Positions 11,337 to 21,884 of a stretch of 64,000 nucleotides of DNA are shown in pieces. The notes beneath the pieces were generated by a model. It did no database searches. It was not told the DNA's origin and worked only from the letters and a program-made list of their open reading frames with translations. The DNA lies in the NCBI RefSeq assembly GCF_000516985.1, contig NW_006917099.1, positions 1,442,685-1,506,684 of the forward strand, read 5' to 3'. Within the stretch, counting starts at the first letter, position 1; every line of letters starts with the position of its first letter. Source of the DNA: Pestalotiopsis fici W106-1 (Eukaryota > Ascomycota > Sordariomycetes > Amphisphaeriales > Sporocadaceae). A program made the position numbers and the translations under genes.

Positions 11337-12293
11337 TCAAGAATCCATGGTCATGTCAATCACCGCCTTGTATCCCCGGTTCCGTCCTCGCGCATTCGAC
11401 CATGCCTGCTCCGCGTGCTCGATTGAAAATGTCCGGACTTTCAGGGCTTCCACCACTCCATCATCTATGAATTTTGCCACCTCGGCAAGACGCCGACTAT
11501 TGGGCGAGACGATGAAATACACATATCGCACACCGGGATGAGCCGCCGACTCGGCAGCAGGACCGCGACCAAAGGCCCAAGGCGGCGGCGGATCCGCAAC
11601 CGTAATGATGGTGCCTTCATCACTGACGGTCTCCCACGTCTTGGTGAGCATCTCGCCTCCGACGGTGTCAAAGACGACGTCCACGCCCATTGTCAGCTTT
11701 TCCCAGTCAGGAATATGGTAGTCGAGCACCTCATCTGCACCCAGCCGTTTCAGAACACTGTGGCTATTAGGCGAAGCCAGCGCAATCACCTTGGCACCCG
11801 TGAGATGCTTGACCAGCTGCACAAATATTGACCCGACGGCACCCGAGGCGCCAGTGACAAGCACCTTGGCCACTGCGCCAATCTTTACATGGTCCGCTAT
11901 CGCTTCCCAGGCCGTTAGTGCCGGAATGGGCAATGCAGCCGCTTCAGCGTGCGAGATGGACGAGGGCTTTGATGCAATCTCGTCGGCGTGACAAATGACG
12001 AATTCCGCCTGGCCCTCGCCTCTATCTGCGTGCAATAAGGCGTAAACTTCCTGGCCAACCTTGAGAGGACCGTCGTAATCAGGACCTAGAAAGGCAATGG
12101 TTCCGGAAACATCATGCCCTGGTATTCGGCTGGCCGTCCGGTATAGTTCGGGCCATGTGACCTCGTCTGCAGTGATGCCTGCAGCGTGTACTTGAACAAG
12201 TATCTGTCTGCCTTGAGCGATGGGCCTGGGCACGTTTTGGTTGCAGATGATATGGGGGGACGACGAGTCTCCGATCACTTGGACTGCTTTCAT
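11337..12293 (-). CDS. zinc-independent MDR reductase (quinone oxidoreductase-like)
   Basis: A single exon of 318 residues. The N-terminal GroES-like domain (about 1-115) precedes a Rossmann domain whose nucleotide-binding loop TGASGAVG is at about 146-153, followed by the family's L-G-A-D-E-V-L-D-Y (about 183-191). The catalytic and structural zinc ligands of alcohol dehydrogenases are absent, which places it in the quinone-oxidoreductase/enoyl-reductase branch of the medium-chain family. It probably uses NADPH to reduce an activated double bond or quinone in the cytosol. It is convergent with the Zn2Cys6 factor and divergent from the cupin gene. The substrate is unknown. Confidence 0.87.
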   Translation of the reverse strand: MKAVQVIGDSSSPHIICNQNVPRPIAQGRQILVQVHAAGITADEVTWPELYRTASRIPGHDVSGTIAFLGPDYDGPLKVGQEVYALLHADRGEGQAEFVICHADEIASKPSSISHAEAAALPIPALTAWEAIADHVKIGAVAKVLVTGASGAVGSIFVQLVKHLTGAKVIALASPNSHSVLKRLGADEVLDYHIPDWEKLTMGVDVVFDTVGGEMLTKTWETVSDEGTIITVADPPPPWAFGRGPAAESAAHPGVRYVYFIVSPNSRRLAEVAKFIDDGVVEALKVRTFSIEHAEQAWSNARGRNRGYKAVIDMTMDS

Positions 12294-12687
12294 TGTAAAT
12301 CAAAGTTGTGCAAGTCTAGTGTGGTGCAACACAATGTCGAGGACAGCGAAGACAGAAAGCGCAGGAACTCGTACAAATAGAAAATCCAATCATAATATCA
12401 TGACAAAAGGGTCTCTCAAGAGCACTGATCATCTCATCATTCAAGTTTATCTAGTATTTAGTACCATGAATCACGACCTCGGGAATCAGACGGTCGGATC
12501 GTGGTCCAGGTCCGTATAGGCTATCCGGCAATCGAGTGGGTCCGCCCGATCCGGATGATCAACAATAGACAATAATCGGGAAACCATTGGCTTCAAAAGT
12601 GTACTGGCCGGCCCTTTTTTGCTTTTGTGAACCTGCAAGTCGATTGAAGGAGAGTAAACATCTCGTAAATATTGAAAGTATTCAAAC
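12294..12687. promoter_or_regulatory. divergent promoter, MDR reductase / cupin
   Basis: This 394-bp region separates the start codons of the leftward reductase and the rightward cupin. There is no credible coding frame. Several CGG/CCG half-sites (for example around 12493-12530 and 12545) would suit a Zn2Cys6 regulator, but this is only suggestive. Confidence 0.35.
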
Positions 12688-13118
12688 ATGAGTCCACAAG
12701 AAAAGTCAGTCTTATTAGACAGCTACACCATCAAAGGTCAACGCTAACCAGTGATTATAGGGCTCGACCCCGGGAGAATGTCACGATACTCTACGGCCAT
12801 GAGCTCAAGAATGCGCCAGGAAAGTCCATTGTGACTATTGAACTGGATTTCCCTCCAAACGGCTACACTCCCCCTCATCGGCACAGCGGAGCCACCGTCA
12901 TTGCGCTCGTGACTGAAGGAAGCATCTTGAGCGGTATGAATGGGAACCCGCCCAAGGTGTACCAGGCAGGAGAACACTTTTTGGAGCAGCCTGGTTGTCA
13001 TCACACAGTGGGAGAGAACAATAGTGCGACTGAACCAGCCAAGGCGATTGTGACCTTTATTATCGACACGGAGATTGTCAAGGCGGGTTATGAAAACCTT
13101 ACAGTTTTGGACGAATAG
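12688..13118 (+). CDS. small single-domain cupin
   Basis: Exons 12688-12704 and 12761-13118 join across a 56-nt intron (GTCAGT...TATAG) to 124 residues starting M-S-P-Q-E-K. This start is preferred to the unspliced frame because it gives a compact protein and a normal intron. Cupin motif 1 is visible as H-R-H-x(4)...E...G, residues about 43-60, and motif 2 around E-Q-P-G-C-H-H-T. The two His and one Glu can bind a metal. Such small cupins act as dioxygenases, isomerases or polyketide-tailoring proteins; the reaction is not predictable here. The context next to an MDR reductase, a flavoprotein and a regulator fits a small redox pathway. Confidence 0.85.
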
Positions 13119-13179
13119 GTTCCGTGATTCATAATAGAATGCGGTCTCAATATACTGTATTAGCTGTGGAAATGGGAGT

Positions 13180-14658
13180 TCATGATGCTGGAAAGGGTAG
13201 CACAGCTACTCCTCTCAGACCATCAGTACTCTTGGCTCTGATACCGAAAATGACATTATCCTTGCTCAAATTCACCGTAGCGTTATGAATCAACCCGACA
13301 TCGAGCACATGATCCCAAAACGGGGCATCCGTAGCTCTCCAGACCACTTCATAACTCGCCACGTCGTCTTCGCCCCCGGAAGGCGGGTCCCAGTAAAAGA
13401 CGCTGTCATTGCTCAGCACCGTCGAGTTGACCCTGACATTTCTCGGCGCCCCAGGCGAGTTGGCCAGACTCCAGAGCGCCGCCGCATTGACGCGGGCGAC
13501 GCGGGCAATAAAGTCAAAGTCGCAAAACTCGGGCAAGTCACCATACTGCTTGCCGCTGCCATCGACGCGGACGTCCTGGTGCTGGTGCGCAAAATCCTCA
13601 TTGGGCTCGGTGAAGCGCGCGGCCGGGTATCCCGCCTCGAGAAAGGGCCGGTGGTCGCCGCCGCGGAGGTAGCGGTCCAGTCGGTACACGACCGAGACGT
13701 TCATGCCCGTGGCGGTATTTTCGGCGACTTCCTTGACCAGTCGCGCCAGGCTGCGCGCCGGGGTGTCGTTTTCGCCGCCAATCGTGAGGCGCGTGTCCCG
13801 GATACTGGAGTTTTCCACGCTCAGAGGCGGTAGTCCTTGTGCAAAGAGCCGGATCGTGTAGGGATCCGTTGTCCCATCGTCGGCCCGTGAGGACCCCACA
13901 ATGTCGTTGGTAAACATGCCCTCGACATTGACTCGCGGCGTCGCATTGGCGTACGTCTGCGCCAGGTGTTGGGCTCCGTAGAGACCCTGCTCCTCCCCGG
14001 CCACGGCTACAAAGGCGATGCTCGCCCGGGGCTGAGGCAGGTCGGGTCGCGACATGATGCGCGCGAGTTCCAGGGAAATGGCGACGCCCGAAGCGTCATC
14101 ATCGGCGCCGGGCGCATCCGATTCGTAGTCATTGACATTGGACACGCGGCTGTCGTAATGGCCCGAGACAACATACAGTCTCTCTGGTGTCTCGGTGCCC
14201 TTTAGGGTCGCGACAACGTTGCTAATATTGACGGGAAAGAGAATGCGGTTGCCGTCAGGCTGCTGTATGTAGCTGTTAAGGTTTACGTCAAGTCTGCCGT
14301 CACTGGCGTTGGCATATGTCTGGAACTCCGAGGCAATCCAATCCCTCGCCGCGCCAATCCCACGAGTCGTGTTTGTTTGCGTTGAGAGAGTGTGGCGAGT
14401 TCCAAAAGACACGAGTTTAAGTATACTGGCTTCTATTCTCGCGGGGTCAACCTGAGATAGGATCGAGACCAGGTTCTCTGAAGGCTCTTGAGGTAGGTTT
14501 GGTCCCCCGACCGTGGTGATGGGCCAGTTTGTGGCGTCGCAGGAGAGAATAGATGACGGCTCAATCTGTCGACCAAAGAGCTCCTCAATCGAAACTTGCG
14601 AGGAAGCAAGAGCACTTGTTCCCAGCAAGATGCCCGCGACTGCGTTTTTCGCCTTCAT
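13180..14658 (-). CDS. secreted M28 family aminopeptidase with C-terminal FN3-like domain
   Basis: One exon. The second in-frame methionine (14658) was chosen because it is followed directly by a signal peptide (M-K-A-K-N then a hydrophobic A/G/L stretch to about 20); an upstream ATG at 14685 would add nine residues. Length is 492. Zinc ligands of M28 peptidases are in order: H in S-G-H-Y-D (about 167), D in G-A-D-D-D-A-S-G (about 186), the catalytic EE pair (about 222-223), D in T-N-D-I-V and the late H in F-A-H-Q-H-Q-D. The last 90 residues look like a fibronectin type III fold (P-x-x-V...Y-E-V-V-W). There are many N-x-S/T glycosylation sites. It should act outside the cell, releasing amino acids from peptides. 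A TATATA lies about 95 bp upstream of the start. Confidence 0.9.
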   Translation of the reverse strand: MKAKNAVAGILLGTSALASSQVSIEELFGRQIEPSSILSCDATNWPITTVGGPNLPQEPSENLVSILSQVDPARIEASILKLVSFGTRHTLSTQTNTTRGIGAARDWIASEFQTYANASDGRLDVNLNSYIQQPDGNRILFPVNISNVVATLKGTETPERLYVVSGHYDSRVSNVNDYESDAPGADDDASGVAISLELARIMSRPDLPQPRASIAFVAVAGEEQGLYGAQHLAQTYANATPRVNVEGMFTNDIVGSSRADDGTTDPYTIRLFAQGLPPLSVENSSIRDTRLTIGGENDTPARSLARLVKEVAENTATGMNVSVVYRLDRYLRGGDHRPFLEAGYPAARFTEPNEDFAHQHQDVRVDGSGKQYGDLPEFCDFDFIARVARVNAAALWSLANSPGAPRNVRVNSTVLSNDSVFYWDPPSGGEDDVASYEVVWRATDAPFWDHVLDVGLIHNATVNLSKDNVIFGIRAKSTDGLRGVAVLPFPAS

Positions 14659-15296
14659 ATTGACTGTTATCGATGAGACAATCACGATGCCATAGCTGTC
14701 CCGTGGACTTTTGGTAAGATTGAATCTTGTGAGCTTACCTTGGATCTTGACATGATATATACAATGTCGAAATATGGGTATCTATGCACGTTTGATAGCA
14801 AAACCCTGTCTATAACACCTTCACATAATGGAGGTTGCAGTTAATACTCAATGCCAAGACCTGCCGAAGAATTTAGGCGAGCCAATATGACCAATGAGGG
14901 CATTCCAAGATATGCAATACCTGCCACACTGCATACCAACGGTACATTACATCGTCATGATGCGGCAAGTCGTGATGTCGAGACTTTACGATCTCGAAGC
15001 ATTCTAAATTTCGATATTTTGGGGTAGCATGTCCTTGAATACCTACCAAAGTTCTCCGTGCCAACGGAAGCCATTGCTAGTCAAGTTTACTATTGCCCCG
15101 TCTCCGAGGATGGTCTTCTTCAATTGAAATGACAATCAGGTAGTGGTACAGTTCAATTCAATATGTCCAAGATTGCTCATATCTCCTATACAGAACCAAC
15201 TTGATAATGCCAGTAAGCATCATCGGGTATAGACTATCGCTCTTAATATGTACATGAAATAAGGTGTCAGTTCCGCAACTAATCGTTGAGACACAT
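14659..15296. other. intergenic region upstream of the peptidase
   Basis: Holds the promoter of the M28 gene and the 3' flank of the GMC gene, both on the minus strand. No further coding frame or repeat was recognised. Confidence 0.4.
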
Positions 15297-16985
15297 TTAC
15301 TCGTAAGCCAAGATCTTGGCAACAGCTGCCTCGGCGGCAACCATGACAGTAGCCTGGAGGTTACCGGTAGGAAGGTCAGGGTGGATACTGGCGTCAGTGA
15401 TGAACTGAAAAGAATGTTAGTCGCTTTCAAATGAGAAGAGAGAAGAGACACTTACCAGGTTGTCCATTCCGTACACCTTGGCGTTGGTGTCAACCACCGA
15501 GGTACCGTTCTTGCGGCCATCATCGGTACCCATCTTGGCGGTACCGACAAAGTGGTCACCAATGGTGAGAGTCTCGTAAATAGCACTGGTGTTGGTGGCA
15601 GAGATCAGTGTCAGACCTGTACCAGGAGCGGTGATGGCGTCCACCATGGACTGGATAAACATCTTGGCGGCTTGCTGATCGCCGGCCGTCTGCATGTAGG
15701 GGTTCGAAGTGACAATGGTGTTGCCGTTGGTGTCAATGCCCAGAGATCCGGACGAGGTAAGACCGTGAGTCATGTAAGAGGTGATGGTAAAGATGCCCTC
15801 GCCAGTAGGAGCACACGAGCCCTGGTAGTAGCGAGTAATGTTGTCGGCTCCGACGTTGGACGTGAAGAAGATGGCACGGTGCTTGCCCTCGGTGAGAAGA
15901 CCCGAGTTGATAGTCTCGTACGGCTCAACAGAGGCATCTGTGCCGTTGAGAATGGCGTCAAAGTCGGCCATGCCAAAGGTTCCGTTGGTCTGGACCTGGA
16001 TGGCAAAGATGGGGTGGTCCATCAGGGTGGCGCCAACAGGCAGATCAAGCCACTGGTCCTGGGGAGGAAGAGTGGAAACGTTGCTGACACTGACGTTCAT
16101 GAGCTGGGCCTGGGGTCCGATGCCAGAGTTGTACAGAATACGGGGAGTGGACAAGGCACCAGCAGACAGGACGACTCTTCCGCCCTCGGCAAGTCCAATA
16201 GTCTTGCGTGTGCCGTTGCTAGTCTCGACCTCGACACCAGTCACCTGGGAGCCGGATCGCACGAGTCCGAGAACCTTGGTGTGGAGCTGAAGAGTAAAGT
16301 TGTCGAGTTCCTCGGCCAGAGGCAGGTATGTGCGGACCGGGCCGGCACGCTTGCCATCCTTGATGTTCCAGGCAGGGTAACTGTAGACCTCGAACTTTTC
16401 GTCGGGCTGCTCGCTCATGTCGACAGACTTCCAGCCGAGGTTGTCGAAAAAGTTGGACAGGATCGAGTACAATTGTTGGTCATATCTCTGGCCGTCGGCC
16501 GAGGGCAATGTCGTTCCGGGGTTGCGCTCGTACAGTCTTTCGGCAGCGGAAGCGACATCATCCCAGTTCCAACCCTTTGGCCACTTTTCAAAGTCGTGAG
16601 CGGGAGGGTGCACAAAGACCATGTAGTTGACGGTAACACCACCTCCCAACACGCAGGCTGCATAATTGGGCACGTCGGAGCAAATGTATTCGGTCCAAAC
16701 ATCGAGACCGCCAATGTCAGCCGACAGGCCAGGAACGTCAATCTCGGTCAAGGTGTCGTTCCAGCTGAGAGTGTGGTTCGATCCAGTTGCGGCCGTTGGT
16801 CCGGATCCTCGCTCAATCAAGAGAACCTTCTTTTGGGCCTCGGCCAGCCTCTCAGCAGTGATGATTCCTGCTGGTCCTCCGCCCACGACGATATAGTCAT
16901 AGACTTCCTGACAAGTAGCCGACACACCAAGGGCCAAGCCCAGGGCAGCAGTAAAGCCTCTCAACAATGAACGTCCCATGGTCAA
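15297..16985 (-). CDS. secreted GMC oxidoreductase, cellobiose-dehydrogenase-like flavin domain
   Basis: Exons 16985-15456 and 15404-15297 (51-nt intron, GTAAG...CAG) encode 545 residues. The second exon supplies the conserved C-terminus with the S-I-H-P...G-N motif. A signal peptide (to about 23) precedes Y-D-Y-I-V-V-G-G-G-P-A-G (FAD-binding, about 29-40). The GMC signature region C-V-L-G-G-G-V-T-V-N and the late D-H-F-V-G-T-A-K-M-G carry the active-site residues. The spacing resembles the dehydrogenase domain of cellobiose dehydrogenase, but the N-terminal heme b cytochrome domain is missing, so electrons would have to pass directly to a quinone, oxygen or a lytic polysaccharide monooxygenase. 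It is probably a glycosylated extracellular sugar or alcohol oxidase/dehydrogenase. The start at 16979 is equally possible. Confidence 0.9.
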
Positions 16986-17052
16986 TGATTTTGCAACTGT
17001 CGCGTCTACCGGAAAGAGGACCGACTACCCGATACAGTTGCGACCCGGTGCG

Positions 17053-17060
17053 TTATATAA
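17053..17060 (-). promoter_or_regulatory. TATA box of the GMC oxidoreductase gene
   Basis: The sequence TTATATAA lies about 70 bp upstream of the start codon on the minus strand, the usual distance for a strongly regulated fungal gene. Confidence 0.5.
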
Positions 17061-17770
17061 CTCTTGAGCCTCGAATCCATGGCAACTACAAACGAGTCAT
17101 TTCTCCATCTCTCAGAGGATCTTGATTCTGCTCGATTCGACATTGGTGATTTACATAAGCCTGACAAACATCTAATCAATCATGTTAATGTGCACCATGT
17201 GGTGCTCCTACTAGTGGGACCCCGGGATGCCCGGTTTTCATCTCTTATTTCGAGTATACCTCCTACTACTTATGTAAAACCTCCGGGGAGTTTGCTCCAC
17301 TTCTACAAGCAAGATTTTCTGGAATGCATGACACGAGTAAGATATGGCGTTTTTAACTTTCATCGTCATTGTTATCAGATCAGAATTTTTCAAAAGGGAA
17401 TACCTGGGTTTAATTATGAGGCTCTTTTGCCCATGACATCATTTGAATATTTGTCTTGTTTCGCATGAATAGCAACGTTCATTTTCGACTTTATGCTTGC
17501 AGTGTGTACCCTTGGTATGCCGACCAGGTTCTCCATGCAGTGAGAAAATTTAATGGGGCTATTTTACCCAAGGGCATGGATATGGATCACTAAAAAAGCC
17601 TCGCCGAGACCCGATCACCACGAGAGGCGCGCGGGATGATACGTAGCTTGAGTTTATTCCGCACGGATTTATGACTAAGGGATGACTTGAACATTTGGCA
17701 GCAAATTTCAATACCGTGTGGATCGCCGTCAGGTGCCTTGCGTTCCTTGCGTTCCTTGCATTTCGTAGGG
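17061..17770. other. intergenic region
   Basis: Promoter side of the GMC gene. A 134-codon frame on the plus strand (17064-17468) has no domain, signal or intron and is probably chance. Base composition falls steadily towards the AT-rich transposon remnant that follows. Confidence 0.35.
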
Positions 17771-17787
17771 TTGCCGCGATCCATCCA

Positions 17788-17802
17788 ACGCATTATGCAA
17801 TT
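17788..17802. repeat. 15-bp direct repeat, left copy
   Basis: The word ACGCATTATGCAATT occurs here and again at 20155-20169, on the two sides of the hAT remnant. It could be part of the element's subterminal repeats or a duplicated target. Confidence 0.5.
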
Positions 17803-20154
17803 CAGCAAAATGCATGCAAAATGCGTGCAAAATAGAAAGTTATATAATACACTAGCCACAGCTAAGCCACTCTAAGCCACAAATATAGTATTTTATAGGT
17901 CTTCAGGGGGGTTAAATAAGGGGTTATATCGTTAATTGTATATAAAAAGTGGCTATTATAGGCTCCCGGGGGCCGGTTACAAAGTAGTATGCATAGGGTC
18001 CAGCATAAGGGGGTTTAATCTACCATATTACCAGCTCCCGGAAACCGGCGGAATACACCTAAATCAGCCCTAAATAAAAGCTTTACGTATAATAGCTATA
18101 AAAACCTATAATTAATAAACTCTAATTTTTTTTATTAATTACCGCCTTAATAAGCCTATTTAGGACTGCTAAAATAACCTCGTTTTTAAATTTTAATTTA
18201 TATAATTTATTTTTAAGTAGTTATAATTCTAGCTTAACGTTATTTTGCTATTATTTACCACCTAAAGCCTATTTGTTTATATAGATAAAAATTAATTAAT
18301 TAGCTAAATTAGGGCGCAGCCTATTACGCGTATTATTATATAGGTAATTTATCGTTAAAAAGGATCGTTTATTAGGCACACTATTCGTAATTATGCTAAA
18401 TAATCGTTTAGCAATTATTGCGATTTAAACTCCCTCGGCTTTATAAAAATCCCAGAATATAACGACGCTTATACCGTAATTCTAAAACTTTTTATTATTA
18501 CTAAAATAATTACGGCGATTCCTAAAGCTAAAATAATCGTTAAAAACGATCTTATAAAACACGCCCGAAAGGCAGTATTATTCGAAAAACTTAAAGATTT
18601 GCTATTATATACTAAAGGGAACGAAGGCTATAGCACTTATTAAAGCAATAAAATTAAGCATATATATAGCCTAATTAATAATTATAATTTGCTTAGTTTA
18701 GCGAATCGTAAATATTTTATTAACCTTAGCCTAATTAATTAACGGATATAAGATTTTTAATGCCTATAAATTTTCCTATATAGCTATTTATCGCCGGGTG
18801 ATAAATCCGACGTATACGCGGTTAAATTCCGATAATTTTTATTGCTTAAAAATAGGTTTTAATATACGGATCATTATATCTAATAAATCCCAAAATAGCG
18901 TGCTTATAATTATATTAAATACCCGGGATAGCTTTGCTTTTTTTTCGTTATCGTAGTAAATTTATTATTATATATTTAAATTTATTATTTTAATACGCTA
19001 ATTTTGCAATACTAACTACACTTTTTTAATAAAGTTAAAGGCTTTAATTTAAGAACCTTAGCGAATTTTAATTATAGCTATAAATATAAAAACTTTGCCT
19101 TAAATAGCCATTATTTCGTCCTTTAATCGGGCTAACTAAAGCTTTAAATAAACGAAAAAACTAATTAGTTTTATAGCCTAACTAAATATTTTTTTAAAGC
19201 TATTAATTTTAAAAACGTTATATATTAGCAGCTAAGTGCCGTAAAAATCGCAAAAAATCCAAAAATAATGCTTAAACTCGGGAAATTGCAATATTTGCTA
19301 TAAAATAGCCCGTACGCTATTATAAGTATTTAAAATAAAGGCATTAACTTTTTGTGGCTTATCTTCCGTTAATAATAAAACCTTTTTATATATAATTTTT
19401 GCTATATTTTCGGCTATATAGGCCTCCGCGCTTATATTAATATTACGCTAATATAAAAAATCCCCTTTAAAAAAGTAATAAAAATATTAATTATACGGTT
19501 GCTAAATATATCGTTTAATCCGTTATAAATAATATTAAAAAATAAGGAATTCTCGATCCGGGCTGCCACCTTCGTTATCGTAAATTTATATATATAAAGG
19601 ATTAATTTCTCGATTAACTAAATCCTCCCTAATAATATCCAGGCTGGCTAATAAAGCTTTAATAGCTTTAATATCTTAAAATCCTCGAATAAATAAATAA
19701 AGCGGCCGCCGTAAGCTATAGCCTTAGCAGCTTAAAAATCTAAGGCATCCTTTTTATTAATAATTAATTGCCTAATATATATAAGCAATTTGCCTTTATT
19801 TTTAACTTTAGCTTTAAAGGCTTTTTTAAAGCGTGCTTCCTTTAATAGCTTATATAAAATCGTTAAATAGGCTTTTATACGCATAAAAAACGCTATAGCT
19901 ATATAGCCGCAATATTTGCATTAGGCTCGATTTCCCTTTTATTTTTCGTCTTTAAAAGCAGTAAAATAACGCTATATATTTAAATTTTTTATAAATATAA
20001 TAAATAACAAAATAATCGCATTAACGAAAGGAATTAATTAATGCTATTAATTTTTGCTTTTTTTATTATATTCGTAATATTTTTTATTATTAAAAAAAAT
20101 AAGAGTATTTTACGGTATAAAAGTGGTGATACAGGGGTATTTTTAGCGTATTTT

Positions 20155-20169
20155 ACGCATTATGCAATT
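20155..20169. repeat. 15-bp direct repeat, right copy
   Basis: Second exact copy of ACGCATTATGCAATT, at the right border of the AT-rich hAT remnant; see 17788-17802. Confidence 0.5.
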
Positions 20170-20195
20170 AAGTGCATTATATGCGTATAAACCGT

Positions 20196-20748
20196 GGTTT
20201 TGCATATAAACGGCATCCCTAGCATTTCGGCATTTGTCTCGATCTTTGCCTGTTCAAGCCGAGAACCGCAAACGGTTATCGATAGTCCAGGCCTTGGCTA
20301 CAGGCCGCATAGCATCATCATGTGCGCTATAATGGCTGGGCAGTGGGCCATTATTTCCCGCGCGCGAACGCTAAGATCACTCGGCGGTTTTGGCTCTCCG
20401 AACAACGGATGTTGCGCGCCGTACCGACGTTGCCGTACTCTGTACTCTTCGTATCGCTTTATCGGCCTCTTGCCTAGTTGGATTGATGAGCCAGGGAGTG
20501 AAAGGGGTCCAATGTCACCAACGGTGTGATTCTGGAAAAGAATTCTTCCTGAACATGATTGAACCAAGATGGATTTGTCAGTCCAAGACGGCTGCAGAGT
20601 AACATGAGGCACGATGAAATGAAAAACAATTGATAATGAGCCATGTCATTGAAAAAATCAATCCAATGTGTCTTATTTCGAGGAATTGTCTCTAAAATGA
20701 AATTTCCAACTCAGACTTTCCCACGATAACCTAGTGTGCAAAACTTGT
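20196..20748. other. intergenic region
   Basis: Normal base composition returns abruptly. Frames of about 100 codons exist on both strands at 20194-20612 but overlap each other and show no motif; I do not call a gene. The part next to 20749 is the 3' flank of the secreted protein gene. Confidence 0.35.
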
Positions 20749-21752
20749 TCAAGATCCCAGCGGTCCAGGGCCCGAGGGGCCAGTGGAGAACATCTTGTAA
20801 GCACTGCGAAAGGCGTCGCTCTGAACGTCTAGCGGGACTTCGACTCCGTCGGGCCAGAGAAAAACTATAAAGTATGAGTATAAACATCAACCAAGTGACA
20901 ATAATGTGGCCATCTTACCTTCTGCCCAAAAGGCATCAACACTACCCTCCTTGGTAGCAAAGGTCGTGGAGCAGACATTGTGGGTAGTCTTTTCCTCGCT
21001 GCCGCAATGCGCCGGTTCAACATAGCGCCCGTTGGTCTGGGCCTCAATGTAATTCTTCTCGGTCAAGGTGCCACAGGTGGTGATCATTTTTGGGAAAAAG
21101 ACCCATTTGCTCGCATAGTCTGGACTGCCGCTGGCCTGTCTTTGCACCGTCTTGGCCTTTGTATCGGCCTTGGACCCTATAGATGATAGTGTCAGTAAAA
21201 GAAAAAGTGCAGTCAGTGATGCCTGGGAGAAAGGGACATGAACGCACACTGGAAGCTAGCACCGCCGCCAATGACTGATTCGTACGATGCCTCCAGTCCG
21301 AGCGAGAAGCCATAAGACACTGTAGTCTCTTGGCCTTCCTCGAGATTGATACCCTTGCTGCCGGGTTGCTGAAGCTCTCCGAATTTGCCTGGGGCAGTCT
21401 CCCAGCGACCTACAAAGCCAACGCGTTTGACCTCGCAGTCTATCAAAGAACATGTCAGCTAGTCCCGAACACTGACTTGGAAAACCGACCGAGGACGGGT
21501 GGGTAGGCACTTACAGACTCGGCATTGGTTCTCGTTTACTGTAATCATGTCCTTGGTTCCGCATCTCGAACCATTGTCTTCGAGGACATGACCCGCGGGT
21601 TTGTCGCAATCAAAACGTTCTTTGCCAGTGAAATCATCACCGCAGGTATCTCTGGTTGCAAGCGAGAAGAGGTTTCCATTTGACGCGAGCTGCGGTAGAC
21701 TCAGAGCTGAGCCTACCGCGCTCAAGGCGAGAATCACTCGGTTGAAGTGCAT
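20749..21752 (-). CDS. secreted cysteine-containing protein of unknown function
   Basis: Four exons (21752-21515, 21439-21248, 21176-20919, 20864-20749) join in frame to 267 residues. The introns are 54-75 nt with GTAAGT, GTGCGT and GTAAGA donors. A signal peptide is clear (M-H-F-N-R then a hydrophobic A/L/V/S stretch to about 18). Cysteines occur in the mature N-terminal part (C-G-D, F-D-C-D-K, R-C-G-T, N-Q-C-R-V-Y-C) and again in the third exon (T-T-C-G-T, A-H-C-G-S, N-V-C-S-T), suggesting disulfides. Around residues 110-145 lies a stretch of alternating polar/Ser/Thr/Gly and aromatic residues between charged segments, resembling an amphipathic beta hairpin as in aerolysin-type folds; this is only a shape resemblance. 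It could be a host-interaction or antagonism protein. I do not recognise a named family. Confidence 0.72.
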
Positions 21753-21876
21753 CTTGAGAGGCCAAGATGAAAAAGTACGCGCAAAGTTTGATGAACGTAG
21801 ATTGAAGTAGTTGGTTCGGTAATAGAATGAGTTTGTTAATAAGTAGTTCTTGTTCGCCTGTGTGAGATTTTGCTGT

Positions 21877-21884
21877 CTTTTATA
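21877..21884 (-). promoter_or_regulatory. TATA box of the secreted protein gene
   Basis: TATAAAAG on the minus strand, about 125 bp before the start codon, with a pyrimidine/CAA-rich leader in between. Confidence 0.5.

Larger units (their letters stand above)
17775..20195 (-). mobile_element. RIP-degraded hAT-family DNA transposon remnant
   Basis: A sharply bounded, extremely AT-rich block without open frames. On the minus strand, conceptual translation with many stops still shows two hAT landmarks. Near the left end (18410-18279) is the C-terminal dimerisation region: A-K-R-L-F-S-I-I-T-N-S-V, then R-S-F, then R-N-R-L and F-I-Y-I-N. Near the right end (about 19960-19880) is a C-K-Y-C-G zinc-finger-like segment of the BED type. 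In between (about 19740-19690) is a piece like A-x-K-A-I-A-Y-G-G-R. This order matches a fungal hAT transposase of about 1.7 kb on the minus strand. Both ends carry TGCAT-rich words that look like imperfect terminal repeats. The ends given are approximate. The loss of CA/TG and gain of TA is the RIP signature. Confidence 0.7.

Noticed and set aside
15552..16970. 472-codon plus-strand frame opposite the GMC oxidoreductase
   Set aside because: Antisense shadow of a gene with strong third-position bias; the minus-strand product has clear GMC motifs.
17064..17468. 134-codon frame on the plus strand
   Set aside because: No motif, signal peptide or intron; lies in the promoter flank of the GMC gene.
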